A DNA stretch of 8,812 nt from Ekhidna sp. (GTDB taxonomy: Bacteria > Bacteroidota > Bacteroidia > Cytophagales > Cyclobacteriaceae). A model generated the notes under the pieces. The model had not been told where the DNA came from, did not search any database, and saw only the letters and a program-made list of their open reading frames with translations. The stretch covers positions 1 through 8,812 of the forward strand of contig JABSPG010000142.1 of NCBI GenBank assembly GCA_013214445.1, written 5' to 3'. The translations under genes were made by a program, and so were the position numbers. Of the stretch, positions 1-7,127 are shown one piece after another (position 1 is the stretch's first letter; every line of letters starts with the position of its first letter).

Positions 1-233
1 CAACTCCATGGTTCCATGGACAAGTTATTGATATGTTCTACATCGATATCTGGGAAGGGTACCTTCCAAGCTGGATACCTATCATAGGCGGGGATTATAT
101 GGCACTTTGGCCTGTTTTCAACATTGCCGATGCTTCGATATTTGTTGCCATTTGCTTCATCATCATTTTTCAAAAGAGATACTTTCAGAAAGAGGAAGAA
201 GAGGAGGATCAGCTACAACCCGAAAACGCATAG
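1..233 (+). CDS. lspA: Lipoprotein signal peptidase (signal peptidase II), C-terminal part only
   Basis: LspA is an inner-membrane aspartyl peptidase that cuts signal peptides from prolipoproteins after lipidation of the +1 cysteine. The gene enters from the left edge; the first full codon is at position 3, leaving 76 residues. Both catalytic aspartates fall in the fragment: one in GQVIDMF (fragment residue 10) and one in FNIADASI. A hydrophobic segment follows (about FVAICFIIIF), the last transmembrane helix, and then a basic and strongly acidic tail (KRYFQKEEEEEDQ) that should lie in the cytoplasm. The loop between the two aspartates is longer than in proteobacterial LspA and contains a GGDYMALWP stretch, as I recall from Bacteroidota enzymes. 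It ends in TAG at 231-233, and the next gene begins 1 nt later, so the two are probably co-transcribed. The ATG at 33 is an internal methionine, not the start. Confidence 0.92.
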   Translation, partial: TPWFHGQVIDMFYIDIWEGYLPSWIPIIGGDYMALWPVFNIADASIFVAICFIIIFQKRYFQKEEEEEDQLQPENA

Positions 234-234
234 T

Positions 235-978
235 TTGAACAGTTATCATATTCTGAATGGTGACGACCTATATGAGCGATTCCCTACCGAAGGTATTGTG
301 GGGGAGCTTATAGTCGCCAGAGAGGTTATGATCTCAGGGCCTGTAAATGCAAAAGATAAGGAGGATTTCTACACTCTCAGAGAAAAGTACATTCATTCAG
401 AATTTGGCGATAGTGACTACAGAAAGAATGTAGTTGCCGAATTCGAAAAAATAGAAAATATCACCTCAGGGGAAATAAACCTTTGGTTTGAGGAGGACCT
501 GTTTTGTCAAACTAACCTTTGGTTTGTTTGTAGTTTAATATACTCGAAGGAAGCTACTGAGGTGAATCTTGTGTTACCACCGTCACCACATCAATATGGA
601 TTCGGGTATCTTGATCAGCGCCAACTAAGAGATACCTTTGCGAATAGAAAAAAGCTTTCAGGTATCAATGTAAATCAGTTTGCTTTGCTATGGTTTGCTT
701 ATCGATCAGACGATATTGAAAGACTTTTGAAACTTGGTGTACAAATGCACGCTGAGTTTCCCTTTGTGATGAAAGCCATTGAAGCTCATTTTGATAGGTT
801 GCCAAAAGACAGTCTGACTGGAAAGCCTGCACAGCTCATAAGAGAAATTATCGCTGAAAAATCCACTACTAATTTTAAAACAATTTTCATTGAGTTTTGC
901 AAACGGGCTCCTATCTATGGATTCGGTGATCTACAGGTAAAAAAGATACTAGATCAAATACTGAGTAGGGAAAACTAG
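235..978 (+). CDS. DUF1835 domain-containing protein, unknown function, TTG start
   Basis: The protein is about 247 residues. Its first residues, M-N-S-Y-HILNGDDLYERFP, then GELIVAREVMISGPV (about 24-38), match the DUF1835 N-terminal pattern (HI-x-NGD ... REx-x-x-GP). LWFEEDLFCQTNLW (about 83-96) is a second conserved-looking block. The C-terminal third (about 180-245) resembles the DUF3658-type region that often follows DUF1835. No signal peptide or membrane segment is visible, so it is probably cytoplasmic. I chose TTG at 235. The frame stays open upstream to an ATG at 124, but those 37 codons lie inside lspA in another frame and encode a low-complexity basic stretch. The next downstream Met would remove the conserved HILNGD block. 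The gene follows the lspA stop by 1 nt and is likely translationally coupled to it. The biochemical role of the family is not known to me. Confidence 0.8.
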   Translation: MNSYHILNGDDLYERFPTEGIVGELIVAREVMISGPVNAKDKEDFYTLREKYIHSEFGDSDYRKNVVAEFEKIENITSGEINLWFEEDLFCQTNLWFVCSLIYSKEATEVNLVLPPSPHQYGFGYLDQRQLRDTFANRKKLSGINVNQFALLWFAYRSDDIERLLKLGVQMHAEFPFVMKAIEAHFDRLPKDSLTGKPAQLIREIIAEKSTTNFKTIFIEFCKRAPIYGFGDLQVKKILDQILSREN

Positions 979-1071
979 TTCTCTATACTACTTATTTCAC
1001 CATCAAACTAGAATTTAAGAAAAATGAAGTCCGCCGAAATGAGACCGAAGATCTTAGTATGTAATCGCTTG

Positions 1072-1764
1072 CTACTTGATTCCAAAAACCACACGCATCT
1101 CAGCTCTGATTTTTATCGTCATAAATGCTACATCAGATTGATATCCTGAAGCGTCTGCCATCTCCATCATAGCCATATTTGATCGCATCATCCTAGGATT
1201 TTGATACCCATAATCTATCTCCTGAACCTCCCTGAGTTCCCCTAATTCAGCACCAACACTTTCCAAAAGATAAGTTGCCTTCTCTTTTGCGGCTTTCATA
1301 GCTCCAACTTTCACTTCTTTCCGATAGTCCTCTATTAAGCTATGCGAATAGGACTGAACATTTACGCTATTCAACCCCTCCGGATCTTGCATATCAATCA
1401 AATCATTCATCTGCTTCAGCTTAGACAGTTTCAAGACAAAACTCTTACTTGCCAAAAAATCATCGGGCTTTCTCTTCTTCCAATCCCAATTATAACCTGA
1501 TACATTTTCCACACTAAGGGATTCTTTAGGGATTCGCAACTTCGTCAAAGATTTTATCAACTTGGACTCAAGTGTGTTAAGGTCTACCTTGCTATTCCCC
1601 CTTTTGTATTCCTTTAAAGTAATTCTAACAAAGATTTCATCAGGTGTAACCTCCATCTCACTGCTGCCTTTCACCTCAATAAAACGTCCGTCTTTACGAT
1701 TCATTTCTTGCCCTTTTAGCGAGATGCTAGCAATTACAAATAGTACGATAAATAAATTTCTCAT
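1072..1764 (-). CDS. SIMPL domain (DUF541) protein, exported
   Basis: This is a 230-residue protein with an N-terminal signal peptide (MRNLFIVLFVIASISLKGQ) and one SIMPL/DUF541 domain covering most of the rest. The domain opens with IEVKGSSEMEVTPDEIFVRITL (about 29-50), the family hallmark (I-x-V-x-G-x-x-x-x-x-V-x-PD). It continues through an AMKAAKEKATYL helix (about 155-166) and ends in a strand-rich IKIRAEMRVVFGI. E. coli YggE, in the same family, is a periplasmic protein linked to oxidative-stress tolerance; the molecular role is unsettled. A methionine-rich stretch, RMMRSNMAMMEM, lies at about 191-202. I chose ATG at 1764, which begins a clean signal peptide; a TTG four codons upstream (1776) is possible. 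GGAAA lies just upstream but may be chance. The gene is downstream of the hydrolase-OsmC fusion in the same direction, 46 nt away, and may be co-transcribed with it. Confidence 0.9.
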   Translation of the reverse strand: MRNLFIVLFVIASISLKGQEMNRKDGRFIEVKGSSEMEVTPDEIFVRITLKEYKRGNSKVDLNTLESKLIKSLTKLRIPKESLSVENVSGYNWDWKKRKPDDFLASKSFVLKLSKLKQMNDLIDMQDPEGLNSVNVQSYSHSLIEDYRKEVKVGAMKAAKEKATYLLESVGAELGELREVQEIDYGYQNPRMMRSNMAMMEMADASGYQSDVAFMTIKIRAEMRVVFGIK

Positions 1765-1810
1765 CTTTTTTTCCAATTAAGATGCAGCCACAATGAGGTT
1801 TCCATAAAAC

Positions 1811-3022
1811 CTAATCAAAAACTTCCTCTGTTATAATATCTGGTTTGCCTTCTATGGTCTTATGTACTGGACACCTATCGGCTATTTCGATCAATCTTTT
1901 TCGCTCAGCATCAGACAGATCTCCTACTAGTTTGATCTTCCTGGTAATTTGATCAATCTTGCCTTTTGAGCTTTCCATATTTTCTCCATCTTCCTTATGT
2001 ACCTTATCATGAGTGAGCTTCACATCCACTTCCTGAAGATTGATTTTCTTATAATCCGCATACATCCGAAGAGTCATGGCAGTACATGCACCTAAGCCCG
2101 CTAACAGGTATCCATAGGGTGTTGGCCCATTATCGTCACCTCCAACACTTGGTGGTTCATCAGCGATTAAATGGTGCCTGCCAGCGGTAATCTCTGTTAC
2201 AAAACCCTTCTCTCCAATTCTAGTACTCACTTCACCTTCTGTCATTTGTTCAGGCTCACTTATATCTATGTATCTATCCGACCAACTGGCCACCATGGCT
2301 CCAGCATACTTCGCATCTTCTTCTCTGGTTAGAAGATGATCTGCTCCATCTAGTGAAATGAAGCTCTTTGGGTGCTTTGCTTCAACATAGATTTCCTGTG
2401 CATTTTCAATTCCTACAATGCTATCCTGAGGTGAGTGTAAGATTAGTAACGCTTTATCCAGTTTCTGTATTTTTTTCTCCCTTCCTTGTTCTTCAATGTC
2501 ATCCAAAAATTGCTTCTTCATCTTGAAAGTACGACCACCAATATTGATATCCGCTTCACCCTTTTCTTCTAACTCATCACGACCAGAGGACAACAAATGA
2601 GCAACATGATCGGGAGAAGAAGGAGCACCTATTGTTGCTACTGCTCTCACCTTGGGCAAACTTCCTCCCACATGTAATACAGCCGCACCACCCAGTGAAT
2701 GCCCTACTAGGATTTGAGGCGCTTCATATTGGTCTTCAAGAAAGTGATAAGCATCTTCTAAATCGGAAAGGTTGGAAGAAAAATTAGTATCAGAGAAACT
2801 TCCTTTACTTTGGCCTAGGCCTGTAAAATCAAATCGCAAAACGGCCATGCCCAAGTTGGTAAAAGCTTTACTAATGTAGTCTACCGATTTTAGATTTTTT
2901 GAACAGGTAAAGCAATGTGCAAAAAGAACAAATGCCTTTGGAGTACTTGATAAAGGAAAATCTACACGACCAGCAAGTTCCTGGCCATTGGCATTTCTAA
3001 AAGTAACTTTTTTAAATCTCAT
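1811..3022 (-). CDS. Bifunctional alpha/beta hydrolase - OsmC family fusion protein
   Basis: This is a 403-residue two-domain cytoplasmic protein without a signal peptide. Residues about 1-250 form an alpha/beta hydrolase: GHSLGG (107-112) carries nucleophile Ser109, HSPQD gives Asp200 and GADHLL gives His229, a complete triad. HCFTCSKN (36-43) forms the probable oxyanion-hole region. Residues about 260-403 form an OsmC/Ohr-type domain with both redox cysteines: Cys313 in GACTAM and Cys384 in RCPVH. OsmC proteins reduce organic or fatty hydroperoxides through this cysteine pair. The hydrolase may release an acyl substrate, but its specificity cannot be read from the sequence. The same domain order is widespread as a single polypeptide, so this is a known fusion and not an artefact. 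The gene starts at ATG 3022, is divergent from the DUF6134 gene across 80 nt, and is followed by the SIMPL gene. The shared neighbourhood of two stress-linked families is suggestive only. Confidence 0.93.
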   Translation of the reverse strand: MRFKKVTFRNANGQELAGRVDFPLSSTPKAFVLFAHCFTCSKNLKSVDYISKAFTNLGMAVLRFDFTGLGQSKGSFSDTNFSSNLSDLEDAYHFLEDQYEAPQILVGHSLGGAAVLHVGGSLPKVRAVATIGAPSSPDHVAHLLSSGRDELEEKGEADINIGGRTFKMKKQFLDDIEEQGREKKIQKLDKALLILHSPQDSIVGIENAQEIYVEAKHPKSFISLDGADHLLTREEDAKYAGAMVASWSDRYIDISEPEQMTEGEVSTRIGEKGFVTEITAGRHHLIADEPPSVGGDDNGPTPYGYLLAGLGACTAMTLRMYADYKKINLQEVDVKLTHDKVHKEDGENMESSKGKIDQITRKIKLVGDLSDAERKRLIEIADRCPVHKTIEGKPDIITEEVFD

Positions 3023-3102
3023 GAGTTGTGGTTGTTTTAATCTATCTTGAAGTGGAAACGCTTAGGTATTTATTGTGTCTTTAAGCTAACGATTTCTATT
3101 TA

Positions 3103-3741
3103 GTGAAAAGAATCTTATTCATACTATTATTCTCTATTGTCTCCTCAGCAGCAATTGCCCAATCAGTTCATTATGAAGTGATGAAAGGCAGTAAGAAACT
3201 GGGTGATATGACCGTGAAACGAAAGCTCTCTCAAGACCAAGTGATCTACGAGATAGATAGTAAAGTCACCTTCAGGCTGCTATTTGCATTTACAGTAGAT
3301 TACGAATCCACAAGTGAATACAAATTCGGAAAGCTAATAAAGGAATACACACATAATCAGCTGAATGGAAACACTCAAAAAAAATCTACAATCTGGTTTG
3401 ACGGAGAAAAATACACCCTTGATTTAGATGGCTCTAGAGTTTCTATCAACGAACCCATTGAGTACTCTGTAGCTACTGTCTACTTCGAAGAGCCTACCGA
3501 CGGCAAAAGAGTATACTCGCCGCAGTTTGGTGAATATCTCACATTCGAGAAAATCGGAGACCATCTGTATGAACTAGAATCTCCGGATGGTCTGAACACC
3601 TATGAGTACACGAATGGAGTCTGCACCGAGGTTCAGGTAAATAGAGACTTTGCCAAGTTCGCATTTGTAATGACCGAAGAATCGCTAGTTGCTGTACAGC
3701 AGAAAAAAATCACGGGAAGTGGATCTTCTTTAGTTGATTAA
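3103..3741 (+). CDS. DUF6134-like exported protein, unknown function, GTG start
   Basis: This is a 212-residue protein with a clear signal peptide (MKRILFILLFSIVSSAAIAQ, likely cut near AIA-Q), so it is periplasmic or surface-exposed. The mature part is rich in predicted beta strands: YEVMKGSKKLGDMTVKR (about 24-40), IYEIDSKVTFRLLF and YESTSEYKFGKL. It ends in a region with YEYTNGVC. The spacing of these elements fits what I recall as DUF6134, a Bacteroidota family whose members look like small beta-sandwich or beta-barrel lipocalin-like proteins. That assignment is from memory. No catalytic motif is visible and there is only one cysteine. GTG at 3103 is the only start that gives the signal peptide. 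The gene is divergent from the hydrolase-OsmC gene and ends 3 nt from the convergent kinase gene, so it looks monocistronic. Confidence 0.75.
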   Translation: MKRILFILLFSIVSSAAIAQSVHYEVMKGSKKLGDMTVKRKLSQDQVIYEIDSKVTFRLLFAFTVDYESTSEYKFGKLIKEYTHNQLNGNTQKKSTIWFDGEKYTLDLDGSRVSINEPIEYSVATVYFEEPTDGKRVYSPQFGEYLTFEKIGDHLYELESPDGLNTYEYTNGVCTEVQVNRDFAKFAFVMTEESLVAVQQKKITGSGSSLVD

Positions 3742-3744
3742 GTC

Positions 3745-5637
3745 TTAATCATTTTCGATCTCTAGCTCTAATTCTCTCGCACTAAATAAAGGAAGCATGA
3801 TTGTGAAGACAGTTCCTTCTTTTTGATCACTTTCTACCTGAATTTGACCTCCATTCATCTCTATAAACTCTTTGACCAAATTGAGTCCTAATCCCAATCC
3901 CTTTTCACCTGCTGTTCCATAGGTAGAAGACCCATCACTTGCATTAAATAGAACCTTCATTTTAGAATCGTCAATGCCTATACCATTATCCTTGATTGAG
4001 ACTGTAGCATTTTGTGAATCTAAGGTTGCATCTACCACTACATATCCTCCTTGTTCTGTAAACTTGATTGCATTGTTTATCAGGTTCCTGAAAATCGTAT
4101 GCACGCTGTTCTTATCCACCCAAAGTTCAATTTCGGACTTTAAGTTAGAAGTTAAAGCCACTTGCTTACCGCTAGCCATGTTAGAAAACATTCCTATGAT
4201 GTCCTCAATCATTTCCTTCAATTCTACTTTTTCCGGCACATTAGGAAAATGACCCTGCTGCTGCATTGCCCAATTCAAAAGGTTATCTAGTAGATCAGAA
4301 AGCCTCTCAATAGAGCTTTCCATAAGATCGGCCATCTCCAGTAATTGATCTGTTTCCTTTTCTCGGACAAATGCTCGTATCAACTCTCCCACTCCAAATA
4401 ATGAATTTACAGGTCCCCTTAAATCATGAGAAATGATGGAGAAAAACTTATCTTTTGTCTCATTCAATCGCTCCAAAGAAATTTTTTGCTCCCTTAATAC
4501 CCGATTCACCTTTATCTTGTTTCTGTAGTAGATGTAAATAATAACTGCCAGTGCAGCAAAGGCGATAACGATGACTGAAATTGTTACAATCACCGCCTCC
4601 TGATTCTTTTGCCGTGCTTTTAGCAAATCAACTTCCGCTTGAGCATTCGATAAATCTATCGCTGTTTCGAGCTCTTTTATCTTAGTAAAAACTTCGGCAT
4701 TAGAAATACTATCCTTGATTGCAGTATGCTGTTTGTAATAGCTGTAGGCGCTTTCATAATCCCCCTGTTTTGCACGGATGTTCGATAACCTGATAAGATT
4801 ATCTCTTACTTCAGCTTTCAAACCGTAGCGAATTCCAATTTGTAAGCAAGAATCTGCAAAAGCATAAGCTTCCTCCAACAGACCTTGACTGAGATAGATA
4901 TCGGACATGTAGCCCAAGAAAATGCAACTTCCATAATGATCTCCAAGAGATTCAAGTTGAAGAATGGAAGAGGCCACATCCCGTTCTGCATTCCCCAAAT
5001 CGCCCTGTTCGGCTTTTACAAGACCCATATTTCCAAGGTTGTAAGCCTGACCTGACAAATCTCCAAGGGCTTTGTAAATAAGCATCGACCTTTCAAAACA
5101 AAGTAATGCGGAATCATAGCTTTCAATCATGTAGTGGGTGTCTCCCAAATTGAGTAAGGTCACCGCAAGTAAGGAACTGTCCTCTGCTGCCATAAGACTC
5201 ACACTTTTGTTGTAGTACTTGATCGCATCCTTATATATACCGTATATGGAGTAGAAATCTGCTAAGGCTGTGTTGGAGGCAACTACACCCCTCCTGTTTC
5301 CGGCGCTTTCCGCTAAAGACAGGGATTTCATCAAGTTCTCAATCGCTAAATCGAAATCTCCTTTGATCCTATAGGCCTGACCCATCTGTAAATAGGCTTG
5401 ATGCAAGTATTTGAAATTCTCATCTCGATCCGCTATCTGGATCAAGTTTTGAGATAAAGAAATCTTCCTTGCAGGGTCATTTTCATTCTGGAGGATCAGT
5501 CCTAGCATATTCATTCTCGCTGAATCACTAGTCACACCAGAAAGTTGTATGTAGAGGCTGTCTGCTACAGATTGATCCTGACCGAATAATCTAGGGCTGA
5601 TTATGACAAGTATGAAAAAGAGCCGGAGCTTTCTCAT
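3745..5637 (-). CDS. TPR-repeat sensor histidine kinase, membrane-anchored
   Basis: This is a 630-residue protein. In order: signal peptide (1-20, ending RLFGQ); about six tetratricopeptide repeats at 75-310 (77-110, 117-150, 157-190, 196-230, 236-270 and 276-310), forming a periplasmic sensor; a short helical linker (315-345); one transmembrane helix at about 348-371; and a cytoplasmic kinase core. The HisKA dimerisation helix carries the phospho-acceptor His404 in SIISHDLRGPVNS. The HATPase_c domain has the N box NLINNAIKFT (518-527), G1 DNGIGI (550-555) and G2 GEKGLGLGLNLVKE (577-590), so it looks active. There is no receiver domain or DNA-binding domain, and no response regulator gene is in the window. 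It starts 16 nt after the ftsY stop, so it is probably on the ftsY transcript. The signal and partner regulator are unknown; TPR kinases of this layout are numerous in Bacteroidota. Confidence 0.95.
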   Translation of the reverse strand: MRKLRLFFILVIISPRLFGQDQSVADSLYIQLSGVTSDSARMNMLGLILQNENDPARKISLSQNLIQIADRDENFKYLHQAYLQMGQAYRIKGDFDLAIENLMKSLSLAESAGNRRGVVASNTALADFYSIYGIYKDAIKYYNKSVSLMAAEDSSLLAVTLLNLGDTHYMIESYDSALLCFERSMLIYKALGDLSGQAYNLGNMGLVKAEQGDLGNAERDVASSILQLESLGDHYGSCIFLGYMSDIYLSQGLLEEAYAFADSCLQIGIRYGLKAEVRDNLIRLSNIRAKQGDYESAYSYYKQHTAIKDSISNAEVFTKIKELETAIDLSNAQAEVDLLKARQKNQEAVIVTISVIVIAFAALAVIIYIYYRNKIKVNRVLREQKISLERLNETKDKFFSIISHDLRGPVNSLFGVGELIRAFVREKETDQLLEMADLMESSIERLSDLLDNLLNWAMQQQGHFPNVPEKVELKEMIEDIIGMFSNMASGKQVALTSNLKSEIELWVDKNSVHTIFRNLINNAIKFTEQGGYVVVDATLDSQNATVSIKDNGIGIDDSKMKVLFNASDGSSTYGTAGEKGLGLGLNLVKEFIEMNGGQIQVESDQKEGTVFTIMLPLFSARELELEIEND

Positions 5638-5653
5638 CCCGTCAAGATAATTC

Positions 5654-6607
5654 TTAATTCTTAAAAAAGGAATCTACAAACTCGGTCTTGTTGAAAACCT
5701 GCAGATCTTCTACTTTTTCACCTACACCAATGTATTTAACAGGTATTTTGAACTGATCTGAGATGCCAATCACTACCCCACCTTTTGCAGTTCCGTCCAG
5801 CTTTGTTACTGCTAAAGACGACACTTCGGTAGCTTTTGTAAACTCTCTAGCTTGAATAAAAGCATTTTGTCCTGTGCTGCCATCCAGCACAAGCATCACA
5901 TCATGAGGTGCCTCAGGAATAAACTTCTGGACCACATTTTTAATCTTTGATAGCTCATTCATCAAGTTTACCTTAGTGTGGAGCCTACCCGCTGTATCAA
6001 TAATGACCACATCTGCATTTTCCTCCTTTCCTCGCTTCGCCGTTTCAAAAGCTACAGCGGCAGGATCAGTATTCATCCCTTTTGAAACGACAGGCACTCC
6101 AACACGATCCCCCCACATAATTAGCTGGTCAACTGCTGCTGCTCTAAACGTATCAGCTGCACCAAGAACCACACGCTTACCTAGAGCTTTGAACTGAGAA
6201 GCTAGCTTACCGATGGTCGTAGTTTTACCCACACCATTGACACCTACAACTAGAATGACATAAGGTCCATCAACTTTCGGCAAATTAAAATCGACTAGGT
6301 CTTTGGTGTTGTTTTCAGACAGTAGTCCAGCGATTTCTTCTCTAAGGATCTGGTTTAATTCAGATGTATTTAAGTATTTATCTGAAGCTACTCGTTCCTC
6401 AATCCGATCAATAATCTTAACGGTAGTCTCAACCCCCACATCTGAGGTGATTAATACCTCTTCCAGTTCATCTAAAACAGCTGCATCTACCGTAGACTTA
6501 CCTATAACAGCCTTGTTGAGCTTCGTGAAGAAGTTTTGCTTAGATTTTTCAAGCCCTTTGTCCAGGGAGTCTTTCTTGTCTTTTGAGAAGAAGCTTTTTA
6601 GACCCAT
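5654..6607 (-). CDS. ftsY: Signal recognition particle receptor FtsY
   Basis: FtsY is the SRP-receptor GTPase that docks ribosome-SRP complexes at the membrane for co-translational insertion. The 317-residue protein has the short N-terminal region usual outside enterobacteria; the long acidic A domain of E. coli is missing. An N domain (about 20-100) is followed by the NG GTPase core. The core shows P-loop GVNGVGKTT (122-130), DTFRAAA (152-158, the SRP-specific insertion region), DTAGR (204-208), TKLD (268-271) and GVGEK (294-298), close to the usual family sequence. MGLKSFFSKDKK at the start is a plausible amphipathic, membrane-contacting helix. The gene lies downstream of rpmG and DUF4295, the usual Bacteroidota order, but a terminator separates it from them (see 6641-6677). 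No clear promoter core was found in the 33 nt between terminator and start. The histidine kinase gene follows after 16 nt. Confidence 0.98.
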   Translation of the reverse strand: MGLKSFFSKDKKDSLDKGLEKSKQNFFTKLNKAVIGKSTVDAAVLDELEEVLITSDVGVETTVKIIDRIEERVASDKYLNTSELNQILREEIAGLLSENNTKDLVDFNLPKVDGPYVILVVGVNGVGKTTTIGKLASQFKALGKRVVLGAADTFRAAAVDQLIMWGDRVGVPVVSKGMNTDPAAVAFETAKRGKEENADVVIIDTAGRLHTKVNLMNELSKIKNVVQKFIPEAPHDVMLVLDGSTGQNAFIQAREFTKATEVSSLAVTKLDGTAKGGVVIGISDQFKIPVKYIGVGEKVEDLQVFNKTEFVDSFFKN

Positions 6608-6640
6608 TGCGTATGTGATTTAGCTGTGATTGGTGAATAT

Positions 6641-6677
6641 AAAAAAAGCCACTCTGACCTGACAGTCGGAGCGGCTT
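6641..6677 (-). terminator. Intrinsic terminator between DUF4295 gene and ftsY
   Basis: On the minus strand AAGCCGCTC (6677-6669) can pair with GAGTGGCTT (6654-6646) in a 9-bp stem with one G-U pair. A further GAC/GTC pairing inside is followed by a small loop, and a run of seven T follows directly. This is a textbook Rho-independent terminator. It begins 24 nt after the DUF4295 stop, so most rpmB/rpmG-type transcription should end here, and ftsY should depend on readthrough or a separate start. Confidence 0.87.
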
Positions 6678-6700
6678 AGTTCTTTCTCAGAATTAAAATC

Positions 6701-6850
6701 TTATTTTGCTAAAGTATCCTTAACATCACCTTCTAGAACCATTTCCTCTCTGTAGGTATATGATCCATTCTCTCCTTTGATCGCTTTGATCACTTTAGCA
6801 TATTTTGCTCCACCTGGTTGCTTTAGCGTTGCTACTACTTTCTTTGCCAT
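6701..6850 (-). CDS. DUF4295 family protein, Bacteroidota ribosome-associated small protein
   Basis: This small gene encodes 49 residues: MAKKVVATLKQPGGAKYAKVIKAIKGENGSYTYREEMVLEGDVKDTLAK, in short a basic start, QPGGAKYAKVIKA in the middle and a VLEGDVKDTLAK end. This matches the DUF4295 family, which in Bacteroidota sits almost always between rpmG and ftsY. From memory, the F. johnsoniae ribosome structure revealed a new large-subunit protein, bL38, and I believe it belongs to this family; that link should be checked. The length and the high lysine content fit a ribosomal protein. The start ATG at 6850 lies 2 nt after the rpmG stop, so the two are tightly coupled. The gene is followed by the terminator at 6641-6677. 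Confidence 0.94.
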   Translation of the reverse strand: MAKKVVATLKQPGGAKYAKVIKAIKGENGSYTYREEMVLEGDVKDTLAK

Positions 6851-6852
6851 GG

Positions 6853-7035
6853 TTACTTAATTTCTTTATGAACGGTATACTTTCTCATAATCGGATTGTA
6901 CTTCTTCAATTCAATTCGATCAGGAGTGTTTTTTCTATTCTTGGTAGTGATGTATCTGCTGGTTCCAGCAAGACCACTAGTCTTATGCTCTGTACACTCA
7001 AGAATTACTTGGACTCTATTTCCTTTCTTAGCCAT
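6853..7035 (-). CDS. rpmG: 50S ribosomal protein L33
   Basis: This is bL33, a large-subunit protein near the E site. The 60-residue sequence shows the family elements MAKKGNRVQVILECTEHK, RYITTKNRKNTPDRIELKK and the C-terminal YNPIMRKYTVHKEIK. It has a single cysteine (Cys14), so it lacks the two CxxC pairs of zinc-binding L33 and belongs to the zinc-independent (C-) type. It is preceded by a promoter-like TACATTTG at 7065-7072 and followed after 2 nt by DUF4295, forming a two-gene unit. In many Bacteroidota rpmB lies directly upstream; here the aminopeptidase gene lies between them. Confidence 0.98.
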   Translation of the reverse strand: MAKKGNRVQVILECTEHKTSGLAGTSRYITTKNRKNTPDRIELKKYNPIMRKYTVHKEIK

Positions 7036-7064
7036 TTTATTATCTTCTTTTTCAAAAAGGAGTA

Positions 7065-7072
7065 CAAATGTA
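7065..7072 (-). promoter_or_regulatory. rpmG: Putative Bacteroidota -7 promoter core (TACATTTG) for rpmG
   Basis: The minus strand reads TACATTTG, a perfect match to the TAnnTTTG -7 element of Bacteroidota housekeeping promoters. It lies 29 nt upstream of the rpmG ATG, which would give a leader of about 20 nt. No clear TTG is seen at the usual -33 spacing; the upstream DNA is AT-rich. The position between pepP and rpmG supports independent transcription of rpmG-DUF4295. Confidence 0.55.
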
Positions 7073-7127
7073 CATTTATTAGTTGGTTATAAAAAGTTTG
7101 GTATGCTAATTTATCTCAGTAAATGAC

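Noticed and set aside
979..1071. Possible terminator or small gene between the convergent DUF1835 and SIMPL genes
   Set aside because: No stable hairpin with a T tract and no convincing open frame was found in these 93 nt.
1796..1812. AGGTTT / AAACCT inverted repeat overlapping the end of the hydrolase-OsmC gene as a terminator
   Set aside because: Only a 6-bp AT-rich stem, with no T tract after it on the minus strand.
3023..3102. Divergent promoter pair between the fusion gene and the DUF6134 gene
   Set aside because: Promoters must be here, but I found no TAnnTTTG match on either strand, so I cannot place them.
3691..3700. Perfect palindrome GCTGTACAGC as an operator
   Set aside because: It lies inside the DUF6134 coding sequence, is a single copy and has no partner site.
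7047..7059. Inverted repeat CTTTTT-C-AAAAAG upstream of rpmG as a regulatory hairpin
   Set aside because: The loop would be 1 nt, which cannot form, and the stem is A/T-rich, so it is likely chance.
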